Part shown: in pieces, positions 62,802 to 64,000 of the stretch
How positions within the stretch are numbered: the stretch's first letter is position 1
How the letters are laid out: the number at the start of each line of letters is the position of its first letter
Assembly: GCF_014490725.1 (NCBI RefSeq)
Contig: NZ_JACOQL010000005.1
Coordinates: 124,001-188,000, forward strand
Source: Paracoccus amoyensis
GTDB taxonomy: Bacteria; Pseudomonadota; Alphaproteobacteria; Rhodobacterales; Rhodobacteraceae
Reading direction: 5' to 3'
DNA: 64,000 nt
Program-made: the position numbers and the translations under genes
The notes under the pieces: generated by a model
The model's input: only the letters and a program-made list of their open reading frames with translations
Told to the model about the DNA's origin: nothing
The model's database searches: none

Positions 62802-63263
62802 ATGTTGGTCAATCAGATGCTTTCGATGAAGTCGACTTCCGGCAAGGCTGGAATCGAAGCTCAGACCATCATCACAATCACGCCGGAGGCAACTTTGGCA
62901 GAGGCTGCCAAATTGCTGTCCGAGCGACGGATCGGTGCCGTGGTGGTATCAACCGATGGCAAGACACCCGCCGGGATCTTGTCCGAGCGTGATATCGTTC
63001 GGCAGCTGGGGGCACATGGCCCCGAAATCTTGTCGGTGCCGATCAGTCAGGTGATGACAACATCGGTTCAGACCTGCACGACCGGCGAGGATGCATTGGT
63101 CATTCTAGAGCGTATGACCCAGGGACGTTTCCGTCACCTGCCGGTGATCGATGAAGATGGCCATATGCTTGGCGTGATTTCGATTGGCGACGCGGTGAGT
63201 GGCAGATTGAAGGAGCTGGCGGCAGAGAAAGAAGCGCTGACGGGCATGATTATGGGCAGCTAA
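62802..63263 (+). CDS. CBS-domain protein
   Basis: A 153-aa protein made of two CBS motifs: ATLAEAAKLLSERRIGAVVV...GILSERDIVRQL, and a second around ALVILERMTQGRFRHLPVID...GVISIGDAVSG. Such pairs bind adenosyl nucleotides and act as energy sensors. The N-terminus and C-terminal ELAAEKEALTGMIMG helix follow the stand-alone alphaproteobacterial type. The GGAGAA upstream supports the start. The partner is not evident. Confidence 0.92.
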   Translation: MLVNQMLSMKSTSGKAGIEAQTIITITPEATLAEAAKLLSERRIGAVVVSTDGKTPAGILSERDIVRQLGAHGPEILSVPISQVMTTSVQTCTTGEDALVILERMTQGRFRHLPVIDEDGHMLGVISIGDAVSGRLKELAAEKEALTGMIMGS

Positions 63264-63350
63264 TCCAACCGAAGTGCCGGCGATCTGCTTGCATTTCCGG
63301 CTCAGTTCAGTTTTGGCTGCGGTAATCGTCTCGCACAAGGACAGGTGACA

Positions 63351-63842
63351 ATGCGCATCGGACTTTATCCCGGCACCTTTGATCCGATCACTCTGGGGCA
63401 TGTTGACATCATCCAGCGTGCGACCGCGCTGGTTGACCGTCTGGTAATTGGCGTTGCCATCAACCGCGACAAGGGGCCGCTGTTTGATCTGGAGGAACGC
63501 GTTGCAATGGTTCAGGCCGAATGCGACGCGATCGCGCTGAACAGTGGAACCGAAATTCTGGTGCATCCGTTCGAAAATTTGCTGATCGATTGCGCCCGAG
63601 ATGTGGGTGCGGGTGTTATTATTCGCGGTCTGCGCGCGGTTGCCGATTTTGAATATGAATTTCAGATGGTTGGCATGAACCGGGCATTGGATTCTGGCGT
63701 TGAGACGGTGTTTCTGATGGCAGACGCAAGACGGCAAGCCATCGCGTCAAAGCTGGTCAAGGAAATTGCCCGTCTGGGTGGTGAGGTAGCGAAATTCGTC
63801 ACGCCGCCGGTGCGCGATGCATTGATCGAGAAATATAAATGA
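63351..63842 (+). CDS. coaD: Phosphopantetheine adenylyltransferase
   Basis: Penultimate enzyme of coenzyme A synthesis; 163 aa. The nucleotidyl-transferase opening GLYPGTFDPITLGHVDII with the HxGH motif is intact. RGLRAVADFEYEFQM and the C-terminal ISSK-like IASKLVKEIARLGGEV are typical. AGGTGA lies just upstream of the ATG at 63351. The stop overlaps a tiny downstream frame by four bases. Confidence 0.95.
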   Translation: MRIGLYPGTFDPITLGHVDIIQRATALVDRLVIGVAINRDKGPLFDLEERVAMVQAECDAIALNSGTEILVHPFENLLIDCARDVGAGVIIRGLRAVADFEYEFQMVGMNRALDSGVETVFLMADARRQAIASKLVKEIARLGGEVAKFVTPPVRDALIEKYK

Positions 63843-63946
63843 CCATTGTCCAAACATCCGGCCCGCGCCCGATACCAGATGTGCCGCCGCAGCCCTTGCC
63901 CAATCCATCCCCTGATCGCCCCGAAGACGACCAGGAACAGGTCTAA
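63839..63946 (+). CDS. Putative 35-aa proline-rich micro-protein
   Basis: The frame begins MTIVQTSGPRPIPDVPP and ends DDQEQV. It overlaps the coaD stop by four bases (ATGA type), which is a translational-coupling arrangement. It is half proline and acidic residues and has no recognised family. Conservation is unknown, so it may be chance. Confidence 0.35.
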   Translation: MTIVQTSGPRPIPDVPPQPLPNPSPDRPEDDQEQV

Positions 63947-64000
63947 CCACGCCCGATAAAGGGCATGTTGGTCGCCATGACCGTCATGAACTGCACATTT
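63943..64000 (-). CDS. 3' end of a minus-strand gene cut by the window
   Basis: An open minus frame reads out to the window end and stops at 63943-63945. Its last residues include FMTVMATNMPFIGRG. It converges with coaD and overlaps the micro-frame stop. Too little is visible to name it. Confidence 0.35.
   Translation of the reverse strand, partial: NVQFMTVMATNMPFIGRG

Noticed and set aside
1..64000. CRISPR arrays, insertion sequences, prophage
   Set aside because: No regularly spaced repeats, transposase, integrase or phage structural genes were seen on either strand.

Overview
This window is high-GC chromosomal DNA from an alphaproteobacterium of the Rhodobacteraceae, most likely Paracoccus or a close relative. 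The evidence is gene content and order: a bioY-bioB operon with two BioR-type operators, a GapR (DUF2312) homologue, the ccmABCDG (hel) order next to secDF and an Mth938-like gene, DUF2484 directly after murC, a ftsW-murG-murC-murB-ddl-ftsQAZ-lpxC-bamD-recN cluster, and a VPLPA-CTERM protein. I see no phage, insertion sequence, integrase or CRISPR array. This is mostly core genome with a few accessory inserts.

Layout. 1-2.2 kb: two permeases of a spermidine/putrescine-type ABC importer, the first cut by the window edge. 2.3-7.7 kb: a tightly overlapping minus-strand run of dac (frameshifted), tmk, holB, tatD, an MBL-fold hydrolase and an AEC permease. 7.8-14.6 kb: an SRPBCC protein, DUF2270, thymidine kinase, a Bcr/CflA exporter, an RhlE-type helicase, dtd, gapR and an unknown protein. 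14.8-19.7 kb: tRNA-Thr(TGT), dusA, bioYB, mazG and an M20 amidohydrolase. 19.8-26 kb: yajC-secD-secF, Mth938, ccmABCDG. 26-34 kb: ggt, acnA, a DUF1223 protein, ispZ and an alpha/beta hydrolase. 34-40 kb: rne, ccdA, a TolB-like propeller and a frameshifted DUF1989 gene. 40-56 kb: the division/cell-wall cluster, interrupted by an unrecognised 508-aa gene between DUF2484 and murB. 56-62.7 kb: two small secreted paralogues, then valine-catabolism genes (3-hydroxyisobutyryl-CoA hydrolase, mmsB, mmsA, LysR) split by a low-GC segment carrying the VPLPA-CTERM gene. 62.8-64 kb: a CBS-domain protein and coaD.

How the genes work together. YajC-SecD-SecF assist export across the inner membrane. CcmABCDG plus the distant CcdA supply heme and reductant for cytochrome c maturation. 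FtsW, MurG, MurC, MurB, Ddl and FtsQAZ make and place septal peptidoglycan. LpxC and BamD serve the outer membrane. The mms genes take 3-hydroxyisobutyryl-CoA to propionyl-CoA, and BioY/BioB supply biotin.

Points worth following up are the orphan gene in the dcw cluster, two genes each broken by what looks like one missing base, the paired BioR boxes, the VPLPA-CTERM insert, the RcnB/DUF1236-like pair, and several unexplained perfect dyads in intergenic regions.
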